Source of the DNA: Acinetobacter bouvetii DSM 14964 = CIP 107468
GTDB taxonomy: Bacteria; Pseudomonadota; Gammaproteobacteria; Pseudomonadales; Moraxellaceae
Assembly (NCBI RefSeq): GCF_000368865.1
Contig: NZ_KB849727.1
Location: 734,745 to 798,744 of the forward strand
Length of the DNA stretch: 64,000 bases
Direction: 5' to 3'
Part shown: one piece after another, positions 1 to 8,820 of the stretch
How positions within the stretch are numbered: the stretch's first letter is position 1
Layout of the letters: each line of letters begins with the position of its first letter
Program-made: the position numbers and the translations under genes
Notes under the pieces: generated by a model
What the model was told of the DNA's origin: nothing
What the model saw: only the letters and a program-made list of their open reading frames with translations
Database searches by the model: none

Positions 1-407
1 GCATTGACAATTGCTTCTCGGATTTTGAACATGCTGATGGCAATAAAAATTAAGCCTGACACAAAGACTGCTGCCAAAGCCGTTTGCCAAGGCACACCCA
101 TGCCTAAACACACTGAATAAGTAAAGTAGGCATTCAAGCCCATACCCGGCGCAAGCGCAATAGGATAGTTTGCAACCAGCCCCATTACCAAACAGCCGAT
201 GGCTGCTGCAAGACAAGTTGCAACAAAGACAGCGCCATGATCCATGCCTGTTTCAGACAAAATCATTGGATTCACAATAATGATGTAACACATCGTAAGG
301 AATGTCGTTACACCTGCTAATACCTCTGTTCTAAAGCTGGTTTTGTTTTCACTCAGCTTGAACAGGCGTTCAAGTATATTTTCTGAAGATGGATTAGGAG
401 TCGTCAT
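1..407 (-). CDS. NCS2 family purine/xanthine/uracil-type permease (N-terminal part, runs off the window)
   Basis: The reverse strand from an ATG at 405-407 reads MTTPNPSSENILERLFKLSE and then hydrophobic segments with FLTMCYIIIVNPMIL and ALAPGMGLNAYFTYSV, which are typical of the AzgA/PbuG branch of NCS2 nucleobase permeases. About 135 residues are present, covering roughly the first three to four membrane segments; the rest lies left of the window. The family imports purine bases such as adenine, guanine or hypoxanthine with protons across the inner membrane. An AGGGG ribosome site lies about nine bases before the ATG. Substrate cannot be told from this fragment. Confidence 0.85.
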   Translation of the reverse strand, partial: MTTPNPSSENILERLFKLSENKTSFRTEVLAGVTTFLTMCYIIIVNPMILSETGMDHGAVFVATCLAAAIGCLVMGLVANYPIALAPGMGLNAYFTYSVCLGMGVPWQTALAAVFVSGLIFIAISMFKIREAIVN

Positions 408-447
408 GACCTAGCCCCTATTGAGTAAACTTTATGCCCTAAGCACT

Positions 448-488
448 CCACAAAATTAATCACAATTGAAATATCATTAATTTTGTGG
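448..488 (-). repeat. 13-bp perfect inverted repeat in the leader of the NCS2 permease gene
   Basis: CCACAAAATTAAT at 448-460 is matched by its exact reverse complement at 476-488 across a 15-base spacer, ending about 40 bases before the permease start codon. As RNA this would be a leader hairpin; as DNA it could be an operator. It is AT-rich and has no U-run after it, so it is not a standard terminator. I do not recognise it as a purine riboswitch. Confidence 0.6.
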
Positions 489-590
489 ATGTTCTAGCAA
501 TCTGTATGCCAGCATTTTCATACTGCAAGAAAAAAATATTTATGCAATCAACCAATTAAGCGATATATTGCAAACAGCTAAACGGTCATC

Positions 591-621
591 AACAAAAAAG
601 CTGCATAGTCTTATGCAGCTT
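591..621 (-). terminator. Rho-independent terminator, leftward
   Basis: AAGCTGCATA (598-607) pairs with TATGCAGCTT (612-621) around a four-base loop; on the minus strand the stem is followed by a U-run (from the A tract at 594-599). It would end transcripts coming from the small gene at 813-1001, about 190 bases upstream, and insulate the permease promoter. Confidence 0.65.
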
Positions 622-812
622 CATTTACCTGAATTAAATCAGAAGCTTAAAAAGCAATAAACCGATCTAATTTTACATGCCGCAAATTATAACACATTGA
701 TTTTTATTGTTTCTAAATTTTATTGCGCTGATAAATTTATTATATTTAAGATATTGGTTTTATTTAAAAGAAATTCGATTTTCTAAAAAAGTTAAGCTTT
801 TTATCCTGCCGG

Positions 813-1001
813 CTATTTTTCTGCAGTTTGAGCAGGATTAAGCGCAAAAGAGCTGTCCATCTCTTCCACGTTTTGGGTCTGATTGACTTCATTCATCAGC
901 TCATTCAGTTCCTGCTGCCTCTTGACCTCTGTATCTTTATAGACCACAAATCCCAAGATGCACACGAGCATAATAAAAAATGGAATGATAAGACTTTTCA
1001 T
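813..1001 (-). CDS. Small single-pass membrane protein, unknown function
   Basis: A 62-residue protein beginning MKSLIIPFFIMLVCILGFVV, one hydrophobic N-terminal helix (about residues 3-20) followed by a charged, Glu/Gln-rich tail likely to be in the periplasm. There is no lipobox and no good signal-peptidase site, so a membrane anchor is more likely than secretion. The ribosome site is weak. The frame on the opposite strand is also open, but only this strand gives a sensible protein and it is followed by a correctly oriented terminator near 600. I do not recognise a family. Confidence 0.5.
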   Translation of the reverse strand: MKSLIIPFFIMLVCILGFVVYKDTEVKRQQELNELMNEVNQTQNVEEMDSSFALNPAQTAEK

Positions 1002-1386
1002 AACTGGCTTTTATTGTTTACTTAACTTTTTATTATAATAACAAAACTAAAACACAAAGTGTGATTCAAATCACGTTTCATTTGATTAATTTACTATTTT
1101 TATCTTATTTATCAGAAAATTTATAATTTATTTTAAAAATAAACTTACTTATAGTTACTGGCTAAATAAAAAATAGCCACCTGCTTCAGGCAATATTCTA
1201 TTTTTAATACAGCCGAAGTGAAGTACATACATTTCCTTTTTGCTGAGCATGCGGCACACCATTCAGCAATACGTATTCCCGGTAAAATGTATTGCTGAAA
1301 ATATGATTCAGGACTATTCATAATTTGCCTGGCGCTTTATCGCATGAGCCAATAAAGCGCCATTCAGGCAAAATTAAATTAAGGCT
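1002..1386. other. Intergenic region with a terminator-like hairpin
   Basis: AT-rich spacer between yaaA and the small membrane protein gene. GGCGCTTTAT (1331-1340) pairs with ATAAAGCGCC (1352-1361) around an 11-base loop, 26 bases after the yaaA stop; it lacks a clear U-run, so it may end or stabilise the yaaA transcript. I see no gene in the rest. Confidence 0.45.
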
Positions 1387-2166
1387 TTAAGCGGCCTGCT
1401 CATCACGCTTAAACACCAATTCGCTTTGGGATGAGCTATCTGCATCAAAATAGTACCCTCCCGTATTAAATGACTTTAAGTCTTCAGCCCGTTCAATTTT
1501 ATGTTCAAGCATATAGCGCGCCATTAAACCGCGGGCTTTTTTGGCATAAAAACTGATGACTTTATATTTGCCATTTTTCTGATCCAAGAACACAGGCTTA
1601 ATAATCTGAGCTTGAATCCCGCTTTCCTTGACCGACTTGTAATACTCATCTGAAGCGATGTTTAGCAGAAGCTCAGAGCCGGCTTCCGCCAAGTCCTTAT
1701 TAATCATTTTCGTGATGTGGTCGCCCCAAAATTCATAAAGATTATGGCCGCGCGGGTTTTGCAGTTTCGTTCCCATTTCCAAACGGTACGGCATCATTAA
1801 ATCTAAGGGGCGCAATAGTCCATATAAGCCCGAAAGCATGCGCAAATGCTTTTGCGCATAATCGATTTGCTGATCATTCAGGCTATATGCATCTAGACCC
1901 GTATACACATCGCCTTTGAATGCAAACAGCGCCTGCCGCGCATTAGAAAAATTCAGGTCGGACTGCCAATCCCGAAAGCGCGCTGCGTTTAAAGTCGCGA
2001 TTTTCTCACTCACACTCATCAAATTGGCGATATCTGAAGCGGAAAGCTTACGACTTACGTCGATAAGCGCTTGTGAATGATCCAGCAATCTTGGTAATGT
2101 GTTTAGATCTGTAGGCAATGCAGTTTCATAATCCAAGGTTTTGGCAGGAGAAATTAAAGCGAGCAT
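1387..2166 (-). CDS. yaaA: Peroxide stress protein YaaA (UPF0246/DUF328)
   Basis: A 259-residue protein starting [14 protein letters not shown], with the family's SPAKTLD N-terminus, the [20 protein letters not shown] segment and [18 protein letters not shown]. In Escherichia coli YaaA belongs to the OxyR regulon and limits intracellular free iron during hydrogen peroxide stress; its biochemical activity is a DNA-binding fold of uncertain role. Length agrees with the family (about 255-260). It stands alone, divergent from the hydrolase gene at 2290 with a shared 123-base promoter region. Confidence 0.93.
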   Translation of the reverse strand: MLALISPAKTLDYETALPTDLNTLPRLLDHSQALIDVSRKLSASDIANLMSVSEKIATLNAARFRDWQSDLNFSNARQALFAFKGDVYTGLDAYSLNDQQIDYAQKHLRMLSGLYGLLRPLDLMMPYRLEMGTKLQNPRGHNLYEFWGDHITKMINKDLAEAGSELLLNIASDEYYKSVKESGIQAQIIKPVFLDQKNGKYKVISFYAKKARGLMARYMLEHKIERAEDLKSFNTGGYYFDADSSSQSELVFKRDEQAA

Positions 2167-2289
2167 AAATAACTTGATTAAAATTTAAGTAAACAAACTA
2201 TAACAGTAGACTTATTTTATTTCCAATCTGTGTTTTTACTGAGCATTATCGGTAGAATAGTATATTCTCCCGCCATTTAATCTCTCCTT

Positions 2290-2922
2290 ATGTCTGAACA
2301 GATTTTCCTTCAAGGCACAGCCGGCCAAATTGAAGTTTTTGTAGATTATCCACAGGGTGAAGTGAAAGGATTCGCGGTAGTTACCCACCCCCACCCGCTG
2401 CAAGGCGGCACGCCGCAGCACAAAGTCCCTGTACTTTTAGCGCAAATGTTTTTAGAACGCGGCTGTATTGTATACCGCCCTAGTTTTCGCGGTTCTGGTC
2501 AAAGTGCCGGTATACATGACGACGGCAACGGTGAAACCCAAGACACCATGGATGTCATTCAATACGCGCGCAGCCAACATGCCGATTTGCCGTTTTATGC
2601 AGGCGGCTTCAGTTTTGGCGCAAATGTAATGACCAAATGCTATGCCCTGCTTCCTGTTGACTTACAGCCCGTGCAAACGATTTTATGCGGTTTACCGACC
2701 ACAACAGTCGCAGGTGTCCGCCACTATGTAACACCGCATATTAAAGGTGACATTTTATTTATTCATGGCGAAGCCGATGATGTAACTCTGCTGTCCGACT
2801 TAATTCAATGGGCTAAACCGCAGCGCCATTTAATTACAGTTTTACCTGGCGCAAATCACTTCTTTACAGGCTATTTAAAGCAACTGCGCATTGCAATTAG
2901 CCGTTTTTTAATTGTAAGTTGA
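2290..2922 (+). CDS. Alpha/beta hydrolase, COG2945-like
   Basis: A 210-residue cytoplasmic hydrolase. The HPHP motif near residue 33, the nucleophile elbow GFSFG (Ser about 107), an HGEADD acid segment and a terminal GANHFF histidine make up a complete Ser-Asp-His set. This matches the small dienelactone-hydrolase-like COG2945 group, whose substrates are unknown. The nucleophile motif is G-F-S-F-G, as usual in this group. No signal peptide. A perfect terminator follows 20 bases after the stop. Confidence 0.8.
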   Translation: MSEQIFLQGTAGQIEVFVDYPQGEVKGFAVVTHPHPLQGGTPQHKVPVLLAQMFLERGCIVYRPSFRGSGQSAGIHDDGNGETQDTMDVIQYARSQHADLPFYAGGFSFGANVMTKCYALLPVDLQPVQTILCGLPTTTVAGVRHYVTPHIKGDILFIHGEADDVTLLSDLIQWAKPQRHLITVLPGANHFFTGYLKQLRIAISRFLIVS

Positions 2923-2942
2923 TTTTTTCAATCTATTGAATA

Positions 2943-2972
2943 AAAAAAGCCATGAAGATTATGGCTTTTTTT
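2943..2972 (+). terminator. Rho-independent terminator after the hydrolase gene
   Basis: AAAAAAGCCAT (2943-2953) pairs with ATGGCTTTTTT (2961-2971), loop of seven bases, ending in a U-run. Confidence 0.85.
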
Positions 2973-3123
2973 ATTCATAGCATTTTATATTTCAGCCGAA
3001 TTCACGCATCACCAGCAGGTTTTCAGACAAAATAGAATACTGGGAAAATCCGTCCCCAATTGCTAAAAATTAAGCATTATTGCAATTCATATAATAAACT
3101 AATAAAAATACAATCAACTACTT

Positions 3124-3137
3124 AGCCAATATTGGCT
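3124..3137. promoter_or_regulatory. Perfect 14-bp palindrome upstream of the DUF2147 gene
   Basis: AGCCAATATTGGCT is a perfect palindrome 43 bases before the start codon of the exported protein at 3181. It could be an operator; with TTTT following it could also fold as a short weak stem. A TATAAT hexamer at 3090-3095 may be the -10 box of that gene, but its -35 is poor. Confidence 0.35.
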
Positions 3138-3180
3138 TTTAGACTTTATATGGAACTTCTTTCATACTTACAGGGATACT

Positions 3181-3621
3181 ATGAAAACATTCATTGGGAT
3201 AATGAGTCTTGCTTTGCTATGTTCTTCTGCAATGGCGCAAAATATTACAGGAACATGGCGTTACATGGATGATAAAACAGGCGAAGCTAAAGGGCTGGTA
3301 AAAATAGAACAGCAAGCCGATGGAACTTATGCCGGCACTGCTCTAAAAGCCACTCCACGCGCGGGCTATATACCGAAAGAGTTCTGTACCAATTGCCCTG
3401 CACCCTATACCAATAAGCCAATTATCGGCATGCAAGTCATCACAGGCTTAAAAACATCAGATCAAGTGAATTATACCGATGGGCGAATCATCGACCCTGT
3501 TTCAGGAAAAATCTACCGCTTAAAAGGTAAATTAAACTCTAGCGGGAAAAAATTATTTCTGCGCGGCTATATTGGCGTTGCTGCGGTAGGACGCAATCAA
3601 ACGTGGCTGCGTGTGGAATAA
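3181..3621 (+). CDS. Exported DUF2147 family protein
   Basis: A 146-residue protein with a clear Sec signal peptide (MKTFIGIMSLALLCSSAMA, cleavage before QNITGTWR). The mature part begins ITGTWR...DDKTGEAKGLVKI and contains YTDGRIIDPVSGKIYRLKGKL, characteristic of DUF2147 (COG4731), a periplasmic lipocalin-like beta-barrel domain common in Acinetobacter. Two cysteines in FCTNCPAP may form a disulfide in the periplasm. Function of the family is not established. It is a single gene with its own promoter region. Confidence 0.85.
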   Translation: MKTFIGIMSLALLCSSAMAQNITGTWRYMDDKTGEAKGLVKIEQQADGTYAGTALKATPRAGYIPKEFCTNCPAPYTNKPIIGMQVITGLKTSDQVNYTDGRIIDPVSGKIYRLKGKLNSSGKKLFLRGYIGVAAVGRNQTWLRVE

Positions 3622-3761
3622 AATGCAACTCAGAAGCACCCATTTATGCATGACAGCTATTGATTAACCGCTTAAAAAAACAGCATGGGAGACTGCGTAT
3701 TACCGCTATCTGCCATGCAAACTATAAATTTATTTTTCTCTAAACATTCAGAGCAGCAAAA

Positions 3762-4145
3762 TCAGCTTTTCCACTGAAACTGACTAAATGACTCATCTTC
3801 TTTCAGCGTATTTTCAACCGCCTGCGCCAATTGATTCAATAAACTCTGCTCTGCAATGCGGTCTAACCAATCCTGATCTTCATCCGGATATGATGTAATT
3901 TCACATACCAAATGGCCATCTACATTATGTCCTTGGCACGTTACTGATAATGGCAAAGCATGATTGTCTACACTCACCGCAATTTGATCGCCGCTTTGAG
4001 ATAAGGTTTGAAAACCATATTGACTCAGTTTAGCCGCCAATAAATCAGCCACTTGTTTTTGCACGACATTATAGTCATCTACTTTTGGCTGATGGGCACA
4101 GTTCGCCGCAAATTGTAATTTTCTCATCGTGTTATCCAAAGGCAT
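3762..4145 (-). CDS. Conserved hypothetical protein, unknown function
   Basis: A 127-residue soluble acidic protein (MPLDNTMRKLQFAANCAHQP...) with no signal peptide or membrane segment; it ends ESFSQFQWKS. An alternative start is the internal MRKLQF. The gene is separated from tyrA-aroA upstream by a strong terminator at 4183-4208, so it must have its own promoter in the short spacer or be read through. The composition (VSVTCQGHNVDGHLVCEI) suggests a small alpha/beta fold. I do not recognise a family. Confidence 0.6.
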   Translation of the reverse strand: MPLDNTMRKLQFAANCAHQPKVDDYNVVQKQVADLLAAKLSQYGFQTLSQSGDQIAVSVDNHALPLSVTCQGHNVDGHLVCEITSYPDEDQDWLDRIAEQSLLNQLAQAVENTLKEDESFSQFQWKS

Positions 4146-4182
4146 TTTTGTTGTATGGTTTTAGAATAAGCAATTAAAACAG

Positions 4183-4208
4183 AACAGCCAAGCTTTTGCT
4201 TGGCTGTT
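4183..4208 (-). terminator. Rho-independent terminator of the aromatic biosynthesis operon
   Basis: AACAGCCAAGC (4183-4193) pairs perfectly with GCTTGGCTGTT (4198-4208) around a four-base loop; the minus-strand product continues CTGTTTTAATT. It lies 28 bases after the tyrA-aroA stop. Confidence 0.85.
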
Positions 4209-4236
4209 GTCTAACAAATGTACAAAATTAGACTAA

Positions 4237-6486
4237 TTATTCACTGACTTGAATCGTTAAGCCCGCCTGATTTGCCAATGCGGTGAATGTTGGGAAGCTT
4301 GTCGCCACAGTCTCAGTGCCAACAATTTTGATCTCGCCAGAAGTCCGCAGTCCAGCCATAGAAAAACTCATGGCAATACGGTGATCGTGATGCGACTCAA
4401 TTTCACCGCCAGTGAATATTGCGCCCCACTCGCCTGCTTTGCCTTTTCCTTCAATGATGATGCCATCATCGGTTGGCGTGCAGTCAATGCCCATAATTTT
4501 CAGGCCGTCCGCCATCACTTGAATACGGTCAGATTCTTTTACGCGGAGTTCCGCAGCGCCTGTCAAAATGGTTTGGCCTTCGGCACAGGCCGCAGCGATA
4601 AACAATGCAGGAAATTCATCAATGGCCAACGGCACTTGATCTTCCGGCATATGAATGCCTTTCAATGTCCGCGTTCCGCGGATACGGATGTCTGCAATCG
4701 GCTCACCGCCTGCAATGCGCTCATTTTCCACAGTCAGGTCAGCGCCCATCTGTTTTAAAATTTCAATGACACCCGTACGCGTTGGGTTAATGCCCACAGC
4801 TTCCAGTGTTACATCTGAACCTTCAGTAATGGCAGCGCCCACCATAAAGAAGGCCGCCGATGAAATGTCAGATGGCACTTGAATATCGGTAGCCATTAGC
4901 TTGCCGCCGCCTTGCAGTGAAATACGGTTGCCTTCAGTTTTCACCTCATAGCCAAAAGCGCGGAGCATGCGTTCTGAATGATCCCGCGTCGGTTCTGGTT
5001 CAGTAACCGCTGTTTCACCTTCAGCCCAAAGCCCTGCCAATAAAATACCTGATTTCACTTGTGCAGACGCCATTGGCAAATCGTATTGAATCCCTTTTAA
5101 AGGCTGATTGCCCGTAATTGATACAGGCGGTGTTCCGCGCTCACCCGTAGTCTGAATATGCGCGCCCATTGCACGCAGGGGCTTGGCAATACGCTCCATT
5201 GGGCGCTTAGACAGTGATGCATCACCGGTCATGACAGAATCGAATTTCTGTGCAGACAGCATGCCTGCAAGCAAGCGCATCGATGTGCCTGAATTGCCCA
5301 TATACAGCGCGCTGGCCGGTGCTTTCAAACCATGCATCCCCACACCGTGAATGGTCACTTCGCCATTTTTAGGGCCTTCAATGCTCACCCCCATATCCCG
5401 GAAAGCCTGAAGTGTTGCAAGCGCATCTTCGCCTTCCAAAAAGCCAGTCACGTGCGTTGTGCCTTCAGCAATGGCGCCAAACATGATGGAGCGGTGTGAC
5501 ACAGATTTGTCGCCTGGCACGGTAAATTTACCTTGGAAATTTTTCTGGCCCGGTAAAATAGTAAATTGCTGTGTCGTCACTTTGTTTTTCTCCATCAAAG
5601 GTTTGTTGGCAAGCATATGGTTAAAATGCTGGCGGGCTGCCTGTGCATGTCCCAATACACCCATGAGTGCTTGAGAATTTTCATCTTCAATCAATTGACG
5701 CAAAGTCTTAAGCTGTTTTTCAAAGCCGTCGACCGCATTTAAAATTGCTTTTTTATTGGCAAAAAAAATGTCATGCCACATTTGCGGATCACTGGCTGCA
5801 ATTCTGGAAAAATCGCGGAAGCCGCCAGCGGCATAACGGAATATATCTAAATTATCTTCACGGTTGGCCAATTGCTCAACCAAATTAAAGGCCATTAAGT
5901 GCGGAAGATGGCTGGTATGCGCAAGCACTTCATCATGCTTTTCAACATCCATGCAAATCACTTCCGCCTTGGCGGCTTGCCACAGTTGAATCAGTTTTTC
6001 TACCGCCCAGTCTGCACTGCTTGGCAGCGGCGTTAAGATCACTTTATGGTTGGCAAATAAATCGACCTTGCCTGCATGCACGCCTGTATGTTCTGCACCT
6101 GCAATCGGATGGCCCGGTACAAACCCAGCCGGCAAATGTTCACCATATACCGCTTTAGCAGCATCAACCACATTGCCTTTGGTGCTGCCGACATCGGTCA
6201 AAATCACATTTTCTGACAAATAAGGCTGAATGGCTTCCAGCACCTTTTGCGTCGCACGGACCGGCAATGCCAAAACCACTAAATCTGCACCTTTGACGGC
6301 TTCAATCGGGTCACTATAGCCTTCTTGAATTAAACCCAAGGCTTTTGCATCTTCCAGCGTCTGTTTAGACCGGGTCGATGCGACGATTTGTGTTGCCAAA
6401 TTTTCAGCAATCATCACGCGGGCAAGGCTTGAACCAATCAGCCCAAGCCCGATAAAAGCTACTTTTTCAAACAGTGGTGCAGACAT
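4237..6486 (-). CDS. tyrA-aroA: Bifunctional prephenate dehydrogenase / 3-phosphoshikimate 1-carboxyvinyltransferase (TyrA-AroA fusion)
   Basis: A 749-residue two-enzyme protein. Residues about 1-295 are prephenate dehydrogenase: an N-terminal dinucleotide-binding GLGLIGSSLA loop and GHPIAGAEHTG. Residues about 305-749 are EPSP synthase: PGDKSVSHRSIMFG, GNSGTSMRLLAG, RPMERIAKPL and ESHHDHRIAMSFSMAG. It therefore makes 4-hydroxyphenylpyruvate for tyrosine and EPSP for chorismate. The two activities are not consecutive, so the fusion probably serves co-regulation. The fusion is known in Acinetobacter and pseudomonads. The gene starts 3 bases after the hisC stop and is the last of the pheA-hisC-tyrA/aroA operon. 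Confidence 0.95.
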   Translation of the reverse strand: MSAPLFEKVAFIGLGLIGSSLARVMIAENLATQIVASTRSKQTLEDAKALGLIQEGYSDPIEAVKGADLVVLALPVRATQKVLEAIQPYLSENVILTDVGSTKGNVVDAAKAVYGEHLPAGFVPGHPIAGAEHTGVHAGKVDLFANHKVILTPLPSSADWAVEKLIQLWQAAKAEVICMDVEKHDEVLAHTSHLPHLMAFNLVEQLANREDNLDIFRYAAGGFRDFSRIAASDPQMWHDIFFANKKAILNAVDGFEKQLKTLRQLIEDENSQALMGVLGHAQAARQHFNHMLANKPLMEKNKVTTQQFTILPGQKNFQGKFTVPGDKSVSHRSIMFGAIAEGTTHVTGFLEGEDALATLQAFRDMGVSIEGPKNGEVTIHGVGMHGLKAPASALYMGNSGTSMRLLAGMLSAQKFDSVMTGDASLSKRPMERIAKPLRAMGAHIQTTGERGTPPVSITGNQPLKGIQYDLPMASAQVKSGILLAGLWAEGETAVTEPEPTRDHSERMLRAFGYEVKTEGNRISLQGGGKLMATDIQVPSDISSAAFFMVGAAITEGSDVTLEAVGINPTRTGVIEILKQMGADLTVENERIAGGEPIADIRIRGTRTLKGIHMPEDQVPLAIDEFPALFIAAACAEGQTILTGAAELRVKESDRIQVMADGLKIMGIDCTPTDDGIIIEGKGKAGEWGAIFTGGEIESHHDHRIAMSFSMAGLRTSGEIKIVGTETVATSFPTFTALANQAGLTIQVSE

Positions 6487-6489
6487 AAC

Positions 6490-7581
6490 TTATGCAACAG
6501 CCTCTAATTCCAGCACTTTTGCCAAAGCTGCTAAGAACTTCGCATTTTCTGCTTCGGTGCCAATAGATACACGCAAATGATTTGCAATGCCCACCGGACG
6601 CACAATGACGCCTTCTTTCAGCAGGCCATTGAATGTTTGCGCAGGATCTGCCTGTACATCCACCAAAATAAAGTTGGCGCGTGAAGGCACATAGTTTAAG
6701 CCCAGCTTTTCAAAACCCGCCTGCAGCTGCGCCATGCCTGTTTTGTTCACTTCGCGAGATTTTGCAATAAAATCTTCATCTTTTAGGGCAGCAACCGCAG
6801 CCACCATCGCCAAGTGGTTCACATTGAATGGCTGGCGGATACGGTTTAAATAATCAGTCACTTCTGCAGATGCCAAAGCAAAACCGACGCGCAGCGCTGC
6901 CAAGCCATAGCATTTAGATAATGTGCGGCTGACAATCAGGTTTGGATACTGTTCTAAGAATTTCAGGCTGTTGAAGTTTTCCGGGAAATATTCCACATAG
7001 GCTTCATCCAGCACCACAATCACATCAGCGGGCACTTTTTGCATGAAAGCATCAAATTCAGCTTCTTCAAACCAAGTTCCCGTCGGATTGTTCGGGTTGG
7101 CAATAAAAATCAGCTTGGTATTTTCTTTTACCGCCGCAGCCATTGCGTCTAAGTCATGCGCAAAGCCTTTGGCTGGCACTTCGATTGCTTCTGCATTAAT
7201 GGCTTGCGTAACTAAGCTGTACACAGCAAAAGCATGCTGGCTGTACACCACAGAATCGCTTGAAGATACGAATGCGCGGGCAAACATTTCCAAAAGGTCG
7301 TTTGAACCGTTGCCCAGTGTAATACGGTCATGCGCAACACCAAACTGCGCTTGCACTTGGTCTTTTAAAATAAAACCGCCGCCGTCTGGATATCGCCCAA
7401 TTTCAGCCAACTCTGCTGCAACCGCTTCTTTCACCTTATCTGAACAGCCCAATGGATTTTCATTTGAGGCTAATTTGACAATATCAGTAATCCCCAACTC
7501 GCGTTCAAGTTCACTGATCGGCTTACCCGGTTGATACGGCTTAAGTTTTGCGATGCCTTCATTGGCTGGGACAAACGTCAT
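6490..7581 (-). CDS. hisC: Histidinol-phosphate / aromatic aminotransferase
   Basis: A 363-residue PLP fold-type I aminotransferase. LASNENPLG, GNGSNDLLEMFARAF, NPNNPTGTW and SRTLSKCYGLAALRVGFAL (Schiff-base lysine in SRTLSK) are all present. Members of this branch located between pheA and tyrA act on aromatic keto acids as well as imidazole acetol phosphate. Here it lies between a chorismate mutase-prephenate dehydratase gene and tyrA-aroA, so transamination of phenylpyruvate and hydroxyphenylpyruvate is the likely main role, with histidine synthesis possible. It lies 66 bases downstream of pheA and 3 bases before tyrA-aroA. Confidence 0.93.
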   Translation of the reverse strand: MTFVPANEGIAKLKPYQPGKPISELERELGITDIVKLASNENPLGCSDKVKEAVAAELAEIGRYPDGGGFILKDQVQAQFGVAHDRITLGNGSNDLLEMFARAFVSSSDSVVYSQHAFAVYSLVTQAINAEAIEVPAKGFAHDLDAMAAAVKENTKLIFIANPNNPTGTWFEEAEFDAFMQKVPADVIVVLDEAYVEYFPENFNSLKFLEQYPNLIVSRTLSKCYGLAALRVGFALASAEVTDYLNRIRQPFNVNHLAMVAAVAALKDEDFIAKSREVNKTGMAQLQAGFEKLGLNYVPSRANFILVDVQADPAQTFNGLLKEGVIVRPVGIANHLRVSIGTEAENAKFLAALAKVLELEAVA

Positions 7582-7647
7582 TTTACACTTCCGATGATTT
7601 CAAGTGATACATGCACTGAACCTCAATGAAGATTCAGTGCCTGTGAT

Positions 7648-8757
7648 TTATAAAACGGCAATAGGATATGAACCCAATACGCGAAGCTCTTTCACCAATG
7701 GGCGGATTTCTTCCAGAGCAGCTTTGACATTGTCCTGCTCGACATGGCCTTCCAAATCAATGAAGAACACATAGGCCCATTTTTCAGGCAGCGCTGGACG
7801 GGTTTCAATACTGGTCAAACTGATTTTATGCTTAGCGAACGGCGCCAAGATTTCCAGCAATGCGCCAGCGCGGTCATGTGCTGAAATTAACAAAGAGGTT
7901 TTATCATTGCCGCTTTGCGGAATTTTTTCACGGCCAATCACCAAGAAACGTGTGGTGTTTTCTGGGTTGTCTTCAATGTTGCTGTGCAGAATTTCCAGGT
8001 TATAGATATTGGCAGCCACTTCTGACGCAATCGCGGCAGAATGCCATTCATTGCGGATACGGCGCGCCGCTTCTGCATTTGAGCTGAGCGCTACGCGTTC
8101 CACACCCGGATAATGCGCATCCAGCCAGCTGCGGCACTGCGCCAACGTTTGCTGATGCGCATAAATCTGCTTAATGCTGTCTTTGCGGGTATTTTCAGAA
8201 ATCAAAAATTGGTGATGAATGGGCAATTCAACTTCGCCAATCACATTTAAATGCGAAGTTTTAAAGCAGTCCAATGTATGGTTAACCACGCCTTCAGACG
8301 AGTTTTCCACCGGCACCAGACCATAATGCGCACTGCCCGCTTCAACTTCACGGAAAACTTCATCAATCGTCGGCAATGGGCGGATCACTGCATCCTGACC
8401 AAAATGCTTTAACACGGCTGAATGCGTATACGTGCCGACTGGGCCTAAAAATGCAATGCTTTGCGGGGCTTCCAGCGCCAGGCAAGCCGACATAATTTCA
8501 CGGAATAAGCGCGCCATTGTAGCGTCTGACAGCGGACCTTCATTGCGCTCCATAACTTTGCGTAAAACTTGCGCTTCACGTTCAGGACGGTAAAACAGCG
8601 GGTTCTCTTCAGCAGCAAATTTCGCTTTAGCAACGGCTTCTGCCAATTTTGCGCGGCGGTTTATCAGCTGTTGAATCTGCATATCAACCGAGTCAATGTC
8701 CTCGCGGATTTGAACTAGGTCAAGAGAAGCCGTGGTGTTCTGATCGTCATTGATCAT
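7648..8757 (-). CDS. pheA: Bifunctional chorismate mutase / prephenate dehydratase (P-protein)
   Basis: A 369-residue protein. An AroQ-type chorismate mutase domain (about residues 5-90, IREDIDSVDMQIQQLINRRAKLAEAVAKAK) is followed by a prephenate dehydratase domain (FLGPVGTYTHSAV, LVPVENSSEGVVNHTLD, NTTRFLVIG) and a C-terminal ACT regulatory domain with the Phe-binding SLTSIETRP motif. It makes phenylpyruvate and should be inhibited by phenylalanine. I start it at the ATG of MINDDQ, which has AAGGG ten bases upstream; the ATG eight codons earlier has no ribosome site. No phenylalanine-rich leader peptide was seen. Confidence 0.94.
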   Translation of the reverse strand: MINDDQNTTASLDLVQIREDIDSVDMQIQQLINRRAKLAEAVAKAKFAAEENPLFYRPEREAQVLRKVMERNEGPLSDATMARLFREIMSACLALEAPQSIAFLGPVGTYTHSAVLKHFGQDAVIRPLPTIDEVFREVEAGSAHYGLVPVENSSEGVVNHTLDCFKTSHLNVIGEVELPIHHQFLISENTRKDSIKQIYAHQQTLAQCRSWLDAHYPGVERVALSSNAEAARRIRNEWHSAAIASEVAANIYNLEILHSNIEDNPENTTRFLVIGREKIPQSGNDKTSLLISAHDRAGALLEILAPFAKHKISLTSIETRPALPEKWAYVFFIDLEGHVEQDNVKAALEEIRPLVKELRVLGSYPIAVL

Positions 8758-8791
8758 TGTTATGTCGCCCTTCAAAATCATGGTTGCAAAC

Positions 8792-8820
8792 AGTATAACA
8801 ATAGTTAGGTTTCAAATGTT
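8792..8820 (-). promoter_or_regulatory. Possible pheA promoter
   Basis: On the minus strand a TATACT -10 hexamer (8792-8797) stands 35 bases before the pheA start, with a weak -35 (AACATT, 8815-8820) at 17-base spacing. Confidence 0.4.

Noticed and set aside
408..590. Purine riboswitch before the nucleobase permease
   Set aside because: The conserved purine aptamer core is absent; only an AT-rich inverted repeat is seen.
7043..7534. 163-codon open frame opposite hisC
   Set aside because: Antisense to conserved hisC; no protein-like pattern.
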